Below are positions 45,100 through 57,439 of a DNA stretch of 64,000 nucleotides, one piece after another. Each line of letters starts with the position of its first letter. Within the stretch, counting starts at the first letter, position 1. The stretch is from assembly GCA_019009955.1 (NCBI GenBank), contig CM032230.1, positions 21,285,001-21,349,000 on the forward strand. Direction: 5' to 3'. The translations under genes and the position numbers were made by a program. Origin of the DNA: Riptortus pedestris (Eukaryota; Arthropoda; Insecta; Hemiptera; Alydidae). The notes below the pieces were generated by a model. That model worked only from the letters and a program-made list of their open reading frames with translations. It was not told where the DNA came from and made no database searches.

Positions 45100-45650
45100 A
45101 ATTCGTATCTTATTAAATACTATTTACTATATCTAGCACTGTAATTTATAATGAATCAGAATATTTTTTTTCTCAATCAATCAAAATTTAGTAGTACTTA
45201 AGACGGGAAGGGGGGGGGGAGGGGCCACCAAAAGACATTTGTATGTATCTCCCATAACAAAGGTCTCATGAAAACAATATCTGACATTTAAGCTTAGAAT
45301 AAAAAGATTCATGTTATAACGCTTTATTGTTAATACGTGATGAGGAGTGGGGGTGTACTGAGGACTGAAAACTAAAAATGCCAAATATCTCGGTTAATAC
45401 TCATATTAGAGACAATATGTATATAACAACATTTATAATCAATTAAATTATTAATAAGATTTATTCTATACAATTTTTCGATCCGACGTATAATAACGGA
45501 GATAATTTAAATTTCCAAAATAACCCCCCCCCCATGGTCCGATTTCTGGCATTAACGATTGTTCTTTTTTTCTAGATAAAACGGTTATATATCGATTTTG
45601 GTAACGGTAAACCAAAATGGCGAACGGTGCTAAATGTGGTAAGTTTGCTT
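45100..45650 (-). mobile_element. HINE-like element, type L, 3' end replaced by GA tract
   Basis: Begins in the type L block (ACTATTTACTATATCTAGC) right after the GA microsatellite. Poly-G at 45211-45220, interior to TTTTCGATCCGACGTATAA, a C-run at 45522-45531 and GGTAACGGTAAACC. It stops before the TA core. Confidence 0.75.
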
Positions 45651-46107
45651 GGCAATATCATTCTTTTAATAATGCCAAGATCACTATAATATATTTATTT
45701 GTGTATTTCAGAAAACTTTAGGTCTTTAGAGCGATCGAATGTGCTCACCCAAAAAAATTGCTCTGAATTGTGCGTGTTATAGAACTCCATATCACCATGA
45801 AATGTGTCCGTCTTTGTTACATAAACTTATAAAACCAAAATGACTAAAAGGATGACACAAGATGTTTTGAATTTGATTTATAACCCCAAAAAATGCTTTC
45901 ACCATAGGCTGATTTATCTTATTTACATCGAATAGAGTTATATGAAAAATGGATGTCTTACATAAGTGATTTTCCACTCGACGCTCTGGGTAAGCTTTAC
46001 ACTTCTTTATTTTGTCAATTGATCAAAATTTGTAATTTATCAACTAAAGAGAATGTATATAAAAAAATAAAACATAGACCTTGGAAAGCCTGAAATTCTC
46101 TTACAAG
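45651..46107. other. unrecognised stretch
   Basis: No known repeat or gene. A 61-codon minus-strand frame at 45792-45977 has no motif. Confidence 0.4.
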
Positions 46108-47066
46108 AAGTTCCTCACGCGTAGGCTACGTAAACTAAGCAGATGAGGCCTAAGTAGATTTCCTTCGTGAAGCTTAAAAGATAAATAGATAAATCATTCA
46201 GTCAATTTAAAAACCTCCTAACGGAAAGCGTCTGAATTGTAATCAAACAGGTCTGCCAATTTCTCACCGGAAAGAAAAACAATTACTTAAATATATCAGA
46301 ATATAAAACATTAATGTTATTGTATTGTAAACTATTTATCTAAATTATTTATCTAGTACTGTAATTTATAATGAATCGGAATAATTTTTATCTCACTCAA
46401 TCCAATTTTAGTAGTACTAGACGGAGGGGGGGGTGTCACCAAAACTTAAATTTGAGATAAATTTGCATGTATCTCGTATAATAAAAGTCTCCTGAAAACA
46501 ATATTTGGTATTTAAACTTAGAATAATGTTGTTTATTGTATAAGAGGGCAACAACTTTATGTAACAACAGTAGAAGTGGGGTGTGCTGAAGGCTGAGAAC
46601 TAAAAAATGCAAATATCTCTTTTAATATTGAAGATAGAAAATCAATGTATTACGAGTACAATATTCATGGTGCATTTAATTTGCAATAAGATTGGTTTTG
46701 AACATGTTTTCAATGCAACGGAGATATTTCGAAAATCCCCCTATCTAAACCCCATTCCTCCGACTACTCCAATTTCAGCCATTAACGAACTTGATCTTTC
46801 TTTTTACATAATAGGTTTAAATATTGAACTAGTTAAAGATAAAAAAATATATTACGACCGCTAGAGCGTTAACAGATTATATATATATATTTTTTTTTTT
46901 TTTTTTTTTTTTTTGAACGGACATAAATTACTACCACCGCGTTAAGACATATAGTTTTGAACTGACCTCATTCCCGTCATTTCCTGGGTAAGACCAATGG
47001 ACATTTGCGAAAATGTTTTGAAAATCGCGCCATGAGTACGACCTCTAGCTAAGGAAAATATGCTAA
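46108..47066 (-). mobile_element. HINE-like element, type L, complete (about 960 bp)
   Basis: AAGTTCCTCACGCGTAGG, with a partly duplicated subterminal repeat (AAGCAGATGAGG..AAGTAGATTTCC). Type L block, poly-G near 46426-46431, CGACCGCTAGAGCG, (TA)n followed by a T-run at 46890-46913, a duplicated TTTTGAAC.. block, and a decayed 5' end at 47066. Confidence 0.8.
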
Positions 47067-47110
47067 AATAACGTATAACGAAAAAAAAAGTAATACCTAT
47101 TTAGCTTCAA

Positions 47111-48559
47111 CAGAATTAATTTCCTTAAGGGAAATCAGCTATTGAGGTTAACTCGAAAATGTTTATTTGATCTATACTCTACTCGATATTCAGCAGTTTC
47201 AGTCAACACTAAAGGTCATAATTGTTATTACCTGAAATGGGACCTGTAATAGTGGTGGTTTAGAGGGGGAATTAGAAAATTCAAAATATCTCCGTTATTG
47301 ACTCGAATCATAAAATGTAAAAGAACCTCGTTAAACTTTCAATTGTCTACAATAGTTGTTCTACGTGTATACATTGTTTGGTAACTCAAGCATTAATGGT
47401 TGGTTATTCGTATTTTTTTGTTTCCTATATTCAGTAACGTAGTGGCGCACGTTGAAAATCTGCTTAGTTAACGCAGTAACTACAAGTGGCGCACGTGGGA
47501 AATCTGCTTAGTTAACGCAGTAACTATAAGTGGCGCACGTGGGAAATCTGCTTAGTTAAAGCAGTAACTATAAGTGGCGCACGTGGGAAATCTGCTTAGT
47601 TAACGCAGTAACTATAAGTGGCGCACGTGGGAAATCTGCTTAGTTAAAGCAGTAACTATAAGTGGCGCACGTGGGAAATCTGCTTAGTTAACGCAGTAAC
47701 TATAAGTGGCGCACGTGGGAAATCTGCTTAGTTAAAGCAGTAACTATAAGTGGCGCACGTGGGAAATCTGCTTAGTTAACGCAGTAACTATAAGTGGCGC
47801 ACGTGGGAAATCTGCTTAGTTAACGCAGTAACTATAAGTGGCGCACGTGGGAAATCTGCTTAGTTAACGCAGTAACTATAAGTGGCGCACGTGGGAAATC
47901 TGCTTAGTTAACGCAGTAACTATAAGTGGCGCACGTGGGAAATCTGCTTAGTTAACGCTGTAACTATAAGTGGCGCACGTGGGAAATCTGCTTAGTTAAC
48001 GCAGTAACTATAAGTGGCGCACGTGGGAAATCTGCTTAGTTAAAGCAGTAACTATAAGTGGCGCACGTGGGAAATCTGCTTAGTTAAAGCAGTGGCGCAC
48101 GTGGGAAATCTGCTTAGTTAAAGCAGTGGCGCACGTGGGAAATCTGCTTAGTTAACGCAGTAACTATAAGTGGCGCACGTGGGAAATCTGCTTAGTTAAC
48201 GCAGCAACTATAAGTGGCGCACGTGGGAAATCTGCTTAGTTAAAGCAGCAACTATAAGTGGCGCACGTGGGAAATCTGCTTAGTTAAAGCAGTAACTATA
48301 AGTGGCGCACGTGGGAAATCTGCTTAGTTAACGCAATAACTATAAGTGGCGCACGTGAGAAATCTGCTTAGTAGCAGTAACTATAAGTGGCGCACGTGGG
48401 AAATCTGCTTAGTAGCAGTAACTATAAGTGGCGCACGTGGGAAATCTGCTTAGTAGCAGTAACTATAAGTGGCGCACGTGGGAAATCTGCTTAGTAGCAG
48501 TAACTATAAGTGGCGCACGTGGGAAATCTGCTTAGTTAACGAGACTGCTTGACGTACTT
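47111..48559 (+). mobile_element. HINE-like element with satellite-expanded 3' end
   Basis: 5' end CAGAATTAATTTCCTTAAGG with GGGAAATCAGCTATTGAGG, no TA core, ATATCTCCGTTATTGAC, and then 26 copies of the 3' subterminal block. It closes with a degraded hairpin and GACGTACTT at 48559. Confidence 0.8.
47442..48541. repeat. 44-bp satellite, 26 copies
   Basis: The unit runs GTGGCGCACGTGGG-AAATCTGCTTAG-TTAACGCAG-TAACTATAA. It contains the HINE 3' subterminal repeat and the first arm of the hairpin, but not the second arm or terminus. Copies 2-7 alternate AACGCAG and AAAGCAG, suggesting an 88-bp dimer. Two units near 48055-48130 are 34 bp, and four near 48345-48500 are 40 bp (TTAGTAGCAG). Near identity between units indicates recent expansion. 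Confidence 0.95.
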
Positions 48560-49326
48560 TTCACAATCATAGATAGTAGAAAGACAGTATATCCAATTTA
48601 GCACATCAGCCATTCGTCTATACCGCAGGAGCATTATAAATTCATAATTGAGTACTAATATTTGATTTTAGAATAAAGACCAAACCAAGATAAAATCGAA
48701 TAGGAAGATGATCAACAATGGAAATCATTTATTAAATAATTGCTTATATTTTCTATTGAATTTCTTCAGTAATCCCGAAATGTTAAATTCTCATGCTAAA
48801 TATAAAAAAAAATTAATCAGCTATACATTTTCTCAGAGAAACAAAAAAGAGTAAAGGCACAGTCATGAGAAAAGATTTTTCACAGACTGTATGTCAGGAT
48901 AAAACATTTCCAAGAGCCTAGAGAACACACTCATAAACCACAGACACAAAAAAAGGCCAGAAAAGTAACGCGCATATATCGTTTGAAGAATATATTTGAA
49001 TACATTTTTTTTCTCTAAGCTCATAAATAAAAAATACGGGGAATAACGAAATAGTAAGGGGAGAAGTTTGAAGCTCCCTCCGCCGTTTGTATGTTAATAG
49101 GCCTTTAAGGACACCTGAGTCTCTTGAGAAAAATATACAATATATCGTGCGCGATGCAGTACATTACAAAAGGCAGGTGAAGGTGTTAGTATAATTCAAT
49201 ATTGTGGTAATAGTGATAAATAATAGATATAGGAAACTAGAGGCTATAAATAAAGTTCGTATGCTACTAAAACACTCAACTAATCTCATCTCAAAATATA
49301 TTCTCTCTATTTCAAGTAAAAAAAAA
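48560..49326. other. AT-rich stretch without recognised feature
   Basis: No gene or repeat was recognised. Confidence 0.5.
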
Positions 49327-50747
49327 AAGTCCGTCACGCAGGGGCTGCGAAAACTAAGCAGATTTCCCATCAACATCAACATGAAGGTTTGAAATAGATA
49401 AATCAACATTCATACTTAACACCACCGTGAATATTAAGTAAACAAATACAAATAATAATGAGAAAACAATTAGTCAATTTATATAATAATAACCTCCACA
49501 CATGAAAAAGTCTGAATTGGAAACAAACAGATTAGCTAATCTTACTGTGTTGAATAGATTGAAAACCCGCTATTACTGAAATATATCTGAATATAATATA
49601 TTAATTCTATTGAAAACTATTTACTATATCTAGTACTGTAATTCATAATGAACCAAAATAAAATTTTTCTCACTCTAATTTTAATATTTTAAGGAGGTGG
49701 GGAGAGGGTCATCGTAACGTTTTTGCATGTATCTATGTATTCTGTATATATCTACAAAAGATTTGTTGAACACTAACTTGGTATTTCAGCATAAAGACGT
49801 CTCATGGCATATTGGCTTATTTTTTAAGTGAGATGAAAAAAAGGTTTGCTGAAGACTGAGAATTAAAAAAATTCAAATATGTTGGTTAATATGGAGAAAG
49901 TACGTATATAACAAAAGTTATAGAACAATACATTTGCAGTAAGATTAATTCTATACATTTTTTTCGAGCCAAAGAATAAAACGGAGATATTCCGAATTTT
50001 CGAAATACCATCCTCAGGCTGTTCCGATATTAACTTTATATATAGTTTTGCATGAAACGCTTACATATCGAGTTTGGTAACGGTCAAACAAAAATTGTGG
50101 CCGCAAGAGCGGTAACAGACAAGTATAATACGCACACAAACACACACACATACTTTTGAACGGATCACATTTGCGATATTTACCTACTACTTTTGATCTA
50201 TTTTCACTATATATTTTCGATAGTGAAGACAAGAAAGCACGAATAGCTCGATTAAAATTTGAGTTCCAGAGCACCAATATTTTCACAAGACATGTTCTAT
50301 CTATAATATTTTTTGACACGACTGAACGACTATGATATAAATAAATAGAAGTTTTAATTAATTATTAATTATTATTCTACTCTAAGGACATGAATTGAAT
50401 CATGTGGCGTCATTGCACAACGTATTAGCAGTTCAATGGACATTTGGAGTTATTTATTTTACTTCCACTTTATGCTACTAGGCTAATCGGGGCGGGTTAT
50501 CTACCGGTTACCATTATTTTCTAGCCAGGGTGGGGAGTAGGAGTTTATTTAATGAGTCCGTCATTAAATAAATTTCTACTGCCCAGGGCGGGATTCGAAC
50601 CCGCCACCCTGGTTCAAGGTCTGCCATGCGAGATTAGGACCAACCCCCTAACTTGCACCAACTCAAGCCCCCAGAGATATTTTTTGAAAATCGCGTCGTG
50701 AGTACTGCCAGAAAACCAGATTTCCCTTACGGGTAATTTTTCAACAA
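49327..50747 (-). mobile_element. HINE-like element, type L, carrying a SINE
   Basis: AAGTCCGTCACGCAGGGG, AGCAGATTTCCCATC. Type L block, CGCAAGAGCGGTAAC, a (CA)n in place of (TA)n at 50132-50149, TTTTGAACGGATCAC. A type B-like scrap lies at 50220-50330. The 5' block is split by a SINE, with CAATGGACATTTGGAG at 50447 on one side and TTTTGAAAATCGCGTCGTG from 50684 on the other. The 5' palindrome is decayed at 50747. Confidence 0.65.
50448..50672 (-). repeat. tRNA-derived SINE inserted in a HINE
   Basis: TTATTTATTTTACTTCCAC tail, GGCTAATCGGGGCGGG, CTAGCCAGGGTGGGG. A textbook B box reads GGCGGGATTCGAACCCGCC on this strand. The head runs to AACTTGCACCAACTC. This is the best preserved tRNA-like region of the SINE copies. 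Confidence 0.85.
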
Positions 50748-51392
50748 ACAACAGTAACAAAAATACCTAGGTTTTGTAGAACCTATTATCACATAGACAC
50801 CTATTATAATTATAATTAGATGTAATAAAAAATCAATAATCATTAATAATAATTTAATCCTTATGTCTTCTTTTTAAGAACTATCTATTACGCTCGACAG
50901 AGATTGGAATGATTGTTTTATCATGTAAACAAAAGTTTTGAATAATAAAAATGACATTATTTTTGCATAGCACGTTCTTAAAATAATAGAAAACTACTAC
51001 GTTGTAGCTAGTGAACCTTCTCTAGTCTTCAGGTATAATTAATTAACTATTATTGTCCTATTTTTTCGTAGTTAAATCACATGAATAACACGTTACAAAG
51101 GCGACCCAGAAAGCAAAAATCATCACTTCAATTTCATATTAAATAAACGTTAGAAGAATACAATTATATCAAAGAGCGAAATTGTAGTAATTCAATTTCA
51201 GGAACAAATTGAAAAGTATGGCGACTACATCCAATAATGCACACATGCTTCGAAACCACAGCAGGTTGGTGTAGCAATAGTTTGCAGTTCTCACGTTAGC
51301 AATTATAAATTACATGAATCTAATTCGATCTTTTCAGAAGGCGCTTGCAATATTAGAGGCATTAAAACAAACATAAATAAATAGATTATACA
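50748..51392. other. unrecognised AT-rich stretch
   Basis: No known gene or repeat. Confidence 0.45.
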
Positions 51393-51995
51393 AAAATTCT
51401 AATTAATTCATTAAGCTATCTAATAGCTATTGAAAATGTCACTCACAATCCTGTAATCTGGATTATAATGGAGTAAATGAGTAATAAAGTAATAATGTCG
51501 GTGCACCGCATACAAAATTTAAATCAACGAGAAATCAGACGAGAAGCCTATAACGCTCGTTATGAATGTCACAGCTCGCCCTGAAGACGTCCAAAAATAT
51601 TATCGAATAATACTGAACCAAGAGTAGAACACAATTTAGTTAGCATGAAATTGCAATTCAGTAAAATATAAAACCAGATATCAAGAAATGGGAAACATGA
51701 TCCGGAAGTAACCGCCCTGAAGAAATACTGACAAATGGTCACACGACTCTCATACATATCTCCTAAAAAATCGTTTTCATTCAACCTGCTAAATTGTAAC
51801 TCAAAATAAATAGTAGAAAATGTGTTAGCCCTTTCTACAACAAGGGAGGTATAACAGATCTTCTGTATACGGAATACTGAAGAAGATTGTACTGTCCAAA
51901 AGCTGCTTTACACCATTATAATACAGATTACAGGATTGTGAGTGAAAATTTTCAATAGCCATTAGAGATCTTAATGAATTACTAATAATTAAGAT
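51393..51995. mobile_element. long-TIR element, about 600 bp
   Basis: Inverted ends of about 80 bp share AATTCATTAAG, GGCTATTGAAAAT-like sequence, CACTCACAATCCTGTAATCT and TTATAATGG-GTAAA (left 51393-51475, right 51908-51995). The interior has a 71-codon minus-strand frame with no known motif. MITE or foldback; superfamily unknown. Confidence 0.75.
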
Positions 51996-52003
51996 TTTTC
52001 ATA

Positions 52004-52772
52004 TCTATTTATATAAAAATGAATGTTTGTATGAATGTCCTTTACGGAATTGAAAACGGCTGAACCGAATTTTATGAAATTTTGTATGTATATTACTACT
52101 AACCCAGCTTGGGTATTTGGCTATATTAATATTTTCTGAGACGAACAGGAGTGGGGGTTATAAGGGAGGTCTGAAATTAAAAATAGCAATATTTCGTATC
52201 ATATTGGTTTCTCAGTAAATATGCACATAACAAAGGCTGTTTTTTTATTTTGTTATTTAGAGTAATTTTTGTTATACACAGTTTTGTCGTATACCGAAGC
52301 ATAAATGAGTTATACTTTAAAATTATAGCGGGAGTCAACAATATTATATGGCGCAAAAGACTCAACCGAACTAAACGAAATTCCGTAAAAGATTTGGTAT
52401 TAACAGCTTCCTGATTATAAACTATATTAAAATTTCGAGGTACGAACAAGAGTGCGGGTTATAAGGGAGGTATGAAATATAAAATCGCGATATTTCGTAA
52501 CCTATTCATTCTTCGGCAAACGTGCATATAACAAAAGTTATTTGTTTCGCAAAAGAGGTATACACGAAAAACTATAAAGGGGTCAACAATGTCATAGGAC
52601 ACGAAAGACAAATGAAAAATTGTCATATTACGTTTCCTTTTTTTTTTTTTGCAAATGTGCTCTTGACAAAAGATGTTTAATTTGATATTTAGAGTAACTT
52701 TTATTATATACATCTTAATCGTAATTTAGTATTTTATTTGGTGGCGTAGCATCGCGCGTGGGGTACAGCTAG
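52004..52772 (+). mobile_element. non-autonomous Helitron (769 bp)
   Basis: TCTATTTATATAAAAATGAA after an A; ends GGCGTAGCATCGCGCGTG, GGGTACAG, CTAG before a T. AAAACGGCTGAACCG near the start is the usual 5' phrase of this insect family. The interior carries the module GGGTTATAAGGGAGG / GTAATTTTTGTTATA, also present at 23962-24690. Confidence 0.88.
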
Positions 52773-53311
52773 TATAAGAATAAACTTCATTGTCTGATAA
52801 TGAACCTCCAGGGGTAGAAGCAGAATAATCATAAATAAAAATGCATGATTTTCTATAGAAAATTTAATTCATCCAATAGAGAATAGAGTAATTGTATATT
52901 TAATAAGGAAGTTTCAGTATATATATATCAGACCTTATACTTCCTGCAGATACAACAGTAGTTGCTGATCACTGGATGTGGTTGGATATTAGGCTCAGGC
53001 TTGTATTTGCTGATAACCGATATAATCCCTTGTGCGTGATCTTTGTCTATCCTCTCTCATTCCTATCCTTTATTCTATCCAAACATCCAATGATCCCCAA
53101 TCATCACTTGGATTGTGATTAAAAAGCGCTTATATCTAGAGGAATATATTGATTTGATAAATAATACTGAACAGTGGTGTACACGTGTGTTATACGAGCT
53201 AATTTCGTCTTAAATGCGTTCCCTTACCACGTAGAAACCTTCCAGTTGGGCCACATCAGAATAAAGTGGACATTAGTAAATACAATTTTACAATTGACTA
53301 CATATTCTGAA
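52773..53311. other. unrecognised stretch
   Basis: No known gene or repeat. Confidence 0.45.
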
Positions 53312-53334
53312 ACGAGAGAGAGAGATAGAGAGGG

Positions 53335-53368
<34 letters not shown>

Positions 53369-53458
53369 GAGAGCGAGCGAGAGAGAGAGAGCGGGGGAGA
53401 GAGAGCGCGGGAGAGAGAGAGAGCGGGGGAGAGAGAGAGCGGGAGAGAGAGAGAGCGG

Positions 53459-53509
<51 letters not shown>

Positions 53510-53524
53510 GGGGGAGGAGAGAGA
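53312..53524. repeat. (GA)n with GCGGGA interruptions, about 210 bp
   Basis: GA dinucleotides are broken repeatedly by GCGGGA/GCGGGG units near 53390-53455. Open frames across it on the minus strand are low-complexity. Confidence 0.92.
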
Positions 53525-54173
53525 AACTTGCCTCCATGTTTCATAATACAATATCTAGCAAAGACATTTAAGGGTTATTTTAAATGATTGTTATTACTTT
53601 TTTTATCTTTTTTTTGTGAGAAGGGATAGCCCCTGAAGAGGTGGGAAGTATGCCACGAAACATGTAGGGAAGTTTCATCAATAAAGTTTGCACCAAAAAC
53701 AAAATGTTTTATATTGATGGATCATGCCATAAAATATGAAAAATATATAAAAAATATTGGGTCCAGAATAACAATAGTATAATTCACTATTAATAATTGC
53801 AATAACAATAGTGCAATTCACTTTCTTCACTCTATTGCAAAATGTTTCACTTTCTTCACTCATTTCAGTTTAGTAATGTTACCATTATTCAACGATTACA
53901 GATAAAATATATTACATGTAAACGCCAATAAAAACGACACGTAAATGAATTCCTGTTCAAGCAACAGACTCACATCTTGTTGCATAGAGCCCCGGACCCA
54001 AAGCTGGCTGATATGGGACTTGACACAACAGCTGTCAGGGAGGGAAGAATTATCATGGAGGATCTGTAACGTTATCACTGGGGCCACATTCATCTGGGCG
54101 ACACCACTCTCGGCCTTCCTCTCTCTATTTTTGGCACATTTTGAAGGAAATCTTGAAAAGGCTAGTGTTACAT
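53525..54173. other. retroelement-end motif, shared 86-bp block and GC island
   Basis: 53632-53670 shows CCTGAAGAGGTGGGAAG..CCACGAAAC, the recurrent hairpin motif, then AATAAAG. 53813-53898 duplicates the right end of the insertion at 35501-35586. 53940-54165 is about half GC and open on both strands (plus frame 53945-54175), exon-like but unrecognised. Confidence 0.45.
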
Positions 54174-54598
54174 AAGTCTGCGTAAATTAAGCAGATTTCC
54201 CTCGTGAAGTTTTGCAATAGATACGTTTACATACTGGTAACACTTAACACCGACGTGAATGTTAGGTGAACAAATACAAACGGTAATGAGAAATATTTCA
54301 GTTAATTTTAGGCTTATTCTTCACGAGAAAGGGAAACAATTCCTGCAATTTTGATAACGTCAAAAGAGAATGATAGACTAGGTTCTACACCAATATCCGA
54401 ACAGTTACGGAAACAGCGAACTGACTTTCAACAGAATCGCAAGAACAGAACCGGCATTACCGAATATGAAAAATGCAAATATCTCGGTTAATATTCAAGA
54501 TAGAGAATAAATGTATATTACAAAATTTATAGTACATTTAATTGTTTCTACAAGTTTTCGATCCGAAGTAGAGTAACACATATATTTCGAAATTTCGA

Positions 54599-54693
<95 letters not shown>

Positions 54694-54821
54694 TACAGAT
54701 TAACAGACATCATTTACGTCATCAGATGGGTTGGATCGATGGACATTAGAGGAAATGTTTGAAAAATCGCGCCATGAGTACGACTTCAAAAGCTGATTTC
54801 CTTTAAGGGAAATCTGCTAAA
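54174..54821 (-). mobile_element. HINE-like element, hairpin deleted
   Basis: AAGTCTGCGTAAATTAAGCAG: the outer arm of the 3' hairpin and most of the terminus are missing, while AGCAGATTTCCCTCGTG follows. Interior normal; the core is (CA)n(TA)n at 54600-54690. 5' end GATTTCC..AAGGGAAATCTGCTAA is intact. Confidence 0.83.
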
Positions 54822-55019
54822 AAGAATAAGAGTGAATATATATCAAAACCCTAATGTGATTTTAGACAAATTGGTTAAAAATAAGGCCTTAGTAGGCATT
54901 TCAGGGTAGATTGAAAAAAAAGATTATGGATGTCGGTAATTAATTATGTGGCCCGTTTAGGAATCTTCTAAATGGAAAGGTATAACTATTACTTTAACTA
55001 AAGTAAAGTTAAAGAGTGG

Positions 55020-55225
55020 GGCTCAAGTTGGCTATGTCAGTTAAAGTGGTTGTCTTAATTTTACATAGCAAACCTAGAGTGGCAAGATAGATTTCCACTA
55101 GGGGAATATATTAAGAGAAATTTAATAAAATCCATAGTCCCGCTAAGACAGAAATGGATGGTAACCTGTAGATAACCAATCACAACTAGCCTCAGTTTCA
55201 CAAAGCCTACGCAAATAAATAAAAA
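55020..55225 (+). repeat. tRNA-derived SINE, diverged
   Basis: CAAGTTGGCTATGTCAG head, CTTAATTTTACATAGCAAAC, a decayed B box (AAGATAGATTTCC), GGTAACCTGTAGATAACC and an AATAAATAAAAAATAT tail. Confidence 0.7.
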
Positions 55226-55717
55226 ATATAATATTAACCATGGTATTTGGATTTTTTAGTTTCAGCCAGTATTTTATCACTCTGGTATATAAAGAACTAC
55301 TTTATTTGAAGCTTAAATACTCAGATAGTTTTTAGATGAGGTGCTTGCAAATACGTTGTGTGATGATCATATAAGATTTTACTTTCTTAACTCGAAAATG
55401 CTTAGTTAGATAATAAATTTCTAAGCTGAAGAGCTGATAAATCATAAGGTAAAAATGATAAAAATAAAATAGCTAAACATACAAAAAAATATAACTACAA
55501 ACATTCTCAAAGGCCTAACTCCGAACATTTTTAAAATTAGATAAAACACTAAAATAAATGTAAGAAATACCAAAAATAAAATATGGATTATATATTAGGG
55601 ATGCTACTATATGTATATGGATATACTAGAATTTAGAAAATAAAAAAAAAAAAGAATTATTACCAGTACCTTCGCATAACACGAAATATCAGGTGTTGTA
55701 CAGATCAAATATAAAAA
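55226..55717. repeat. HINE 3' scrap and AT-rich sequence
   Basis: 55228-55370 follows the plus-strand HINE 3' half (ATATTAACCATGGTATTTG..GCAAATACGTTG). The rest is AT-rich, unrecognised. Confidence 0.45.
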
Positions 55718-56475
55718 AAGGTCACAACTCAGGGGCTGCGTAAATTAAGCATATTTCCCAATTGCTGGAATAGCATTCTCAAAACAGCACGTATTCTTTA
55801 TTTATGTGTAATAACCTATGTGTAGGAAGGACCCCCCCCCTTTGAATTACTGAAGGTAGAAAACAAGAAAGTAAGAATAACTCACTTAATTCCCGAGTTA
55901 CCAAAAAATGCATATACCAACAATTGTAGAAAATCAAAAGTTTAGCAAGATTAGTTCTATAACATTTTATGATCCGAATCTTAATAACGAAGATACGTGG
56001 AATTTTCTAACCCCCCCCCCCTTCACTTAACCACAACACAATCCCAGGTCCGAATTCAGTCAACAAATATGATCTGTCTTTGGAATATGCTGGATGGCAA
56101 CGGAACCAATTGATAAGGATCAATAAAAAGGCCTTGTCCTCTACTGATTTTTAATATTATGCAAAGTGCACTTTCGGAGTCAACTTTGAATGAGATTCTG
56201 TACGATTTTTCAATCCGACGCATAGTAACTAATAAAGTAGTAGGAGATATATCGAATTTTAAATCCCCTGTCAGCCGTTAACGAACTTAATCTTTATTTC
56301 TACATAAAACGTATAAATATCCAATTTAGTAACTATCAAAAGGGAATTGTGACCGCCAGAGCGTTAACAGACAAATATATATATATATATATATATATAA
56401 TTTTAACGACATTTTCCGAAAATCACGTCATGAGTAGGTCTTCAATAGTTGATTTTCCTCAAGCAAATCTGCTAA
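55718..56475 (-). mobile_element. HINE-like element, type B, rearranged
   Basis: AAGGTCACAACTCAGGGG at the left, type B interior with a C-run at 56010-56020, a disturbed stretch at 56080-56150, then GTGACCGCCAGAGCG, TA core at 56377-56399 and 5' end CAATAGTTGATTTTCC..AAATCTGCTAA. Confidence 0.7.
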
Positions 56476-56663
56476 AAGGGTATGCATTTGGCTCAAACAC
56501 CACAGAAGAAATAAGCATTGTACCCCAAAAAGAGTATTAAGATTAAAATTAGATTAGATTAAAGAGTTTATTAAAATTAGATCAAATTAAATATTAGAAT
56601 TTGTAAAATACACAACCTAATAGACAAAAAAAGAATTTACAAATGTTAAATTCAAGGGCCTCT

Positions 56664-57408
56664 AGATAGCCATGGTAAACCTAGAGTGGCGAGGTCCGAT
56701 TCCTGTCTGGGGAAATAGGAATTCATTTAGTGACGAACTCATTAAATAAAATCCTGAGCAACACCCTGACTAGAAAAGTCCGTCACGCAGGGGCTGCGTA
56801 AACTAAGCAGATTTCCCATGTAAAGTTTTACAATTGAGAAATCTGCATACTGGTAACACACCACCGTGATTAAATACAAACGGTAATGAGAAATCTTTCA
56901 GTTACTTAAAATAAATTCCCAACTGAAACGGCTTCTCAATTGTAAGAATAATTTATATTTTAATAACTGAAATTTTAGTAGTCCAATGGGGCGGATGATC
57001 AGAACGTATTTGCATAAATCTCACAAAGTAAAGAAGATAAGGTAAGGTTAGAAACGAAAGGTAAGGTTAGAAGAAACCCACCAGAGCCGAGCACTTACGA
57101 AAACCAAATCCGAACTATACCCGACCACAGACTTCATAAAAATGCAAATATCTCGGTTAATATTCAAGATAGAGAATAAATGTATATAACAATATTTATA
57201 GTAAATTTAATTTGCAATAAGATTGGTTCTATACAATTTTTCGATCCTATGCATAATAACGGAGATATTTTGAATTTTCGAAAATCCCACGCTCCCTCAT
57301 CCGATTTTAGCCATTAACGAACTTGATTTGTGTTTTTACATAAAACGGCTAAATATCGAGTTTCGTAATGATCAAACCAAAATCGCGACCGCTAGAGTAT
57401 TAACAGAC

Positions 57409-57439
<31 letters not shown>

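Noticed and set aside
47442..48541. Regular repeats resembling a CRISPR array
   Set aside because: The units are contiguous and nearly identical without unique spacers, and each unit is the 3' end of the surrounding transposon in a eukaryotic genome.
49164..49409. Overlapping frames on both strands
   Set aside because: They run into the terminus of a HINE-like element and show no motif.
50560..50660. tRNA gene suggested by a perfect B box
   Set aside because: It is the head of a SINE: the conserved SINE body and tail follow, and the A-box/acceptor parts do not pair as a functional tRNA.
53224..53551. Three overlapping minus-strand frames
   Set aside because: Low-complexity translation of the interrupted GA tract.
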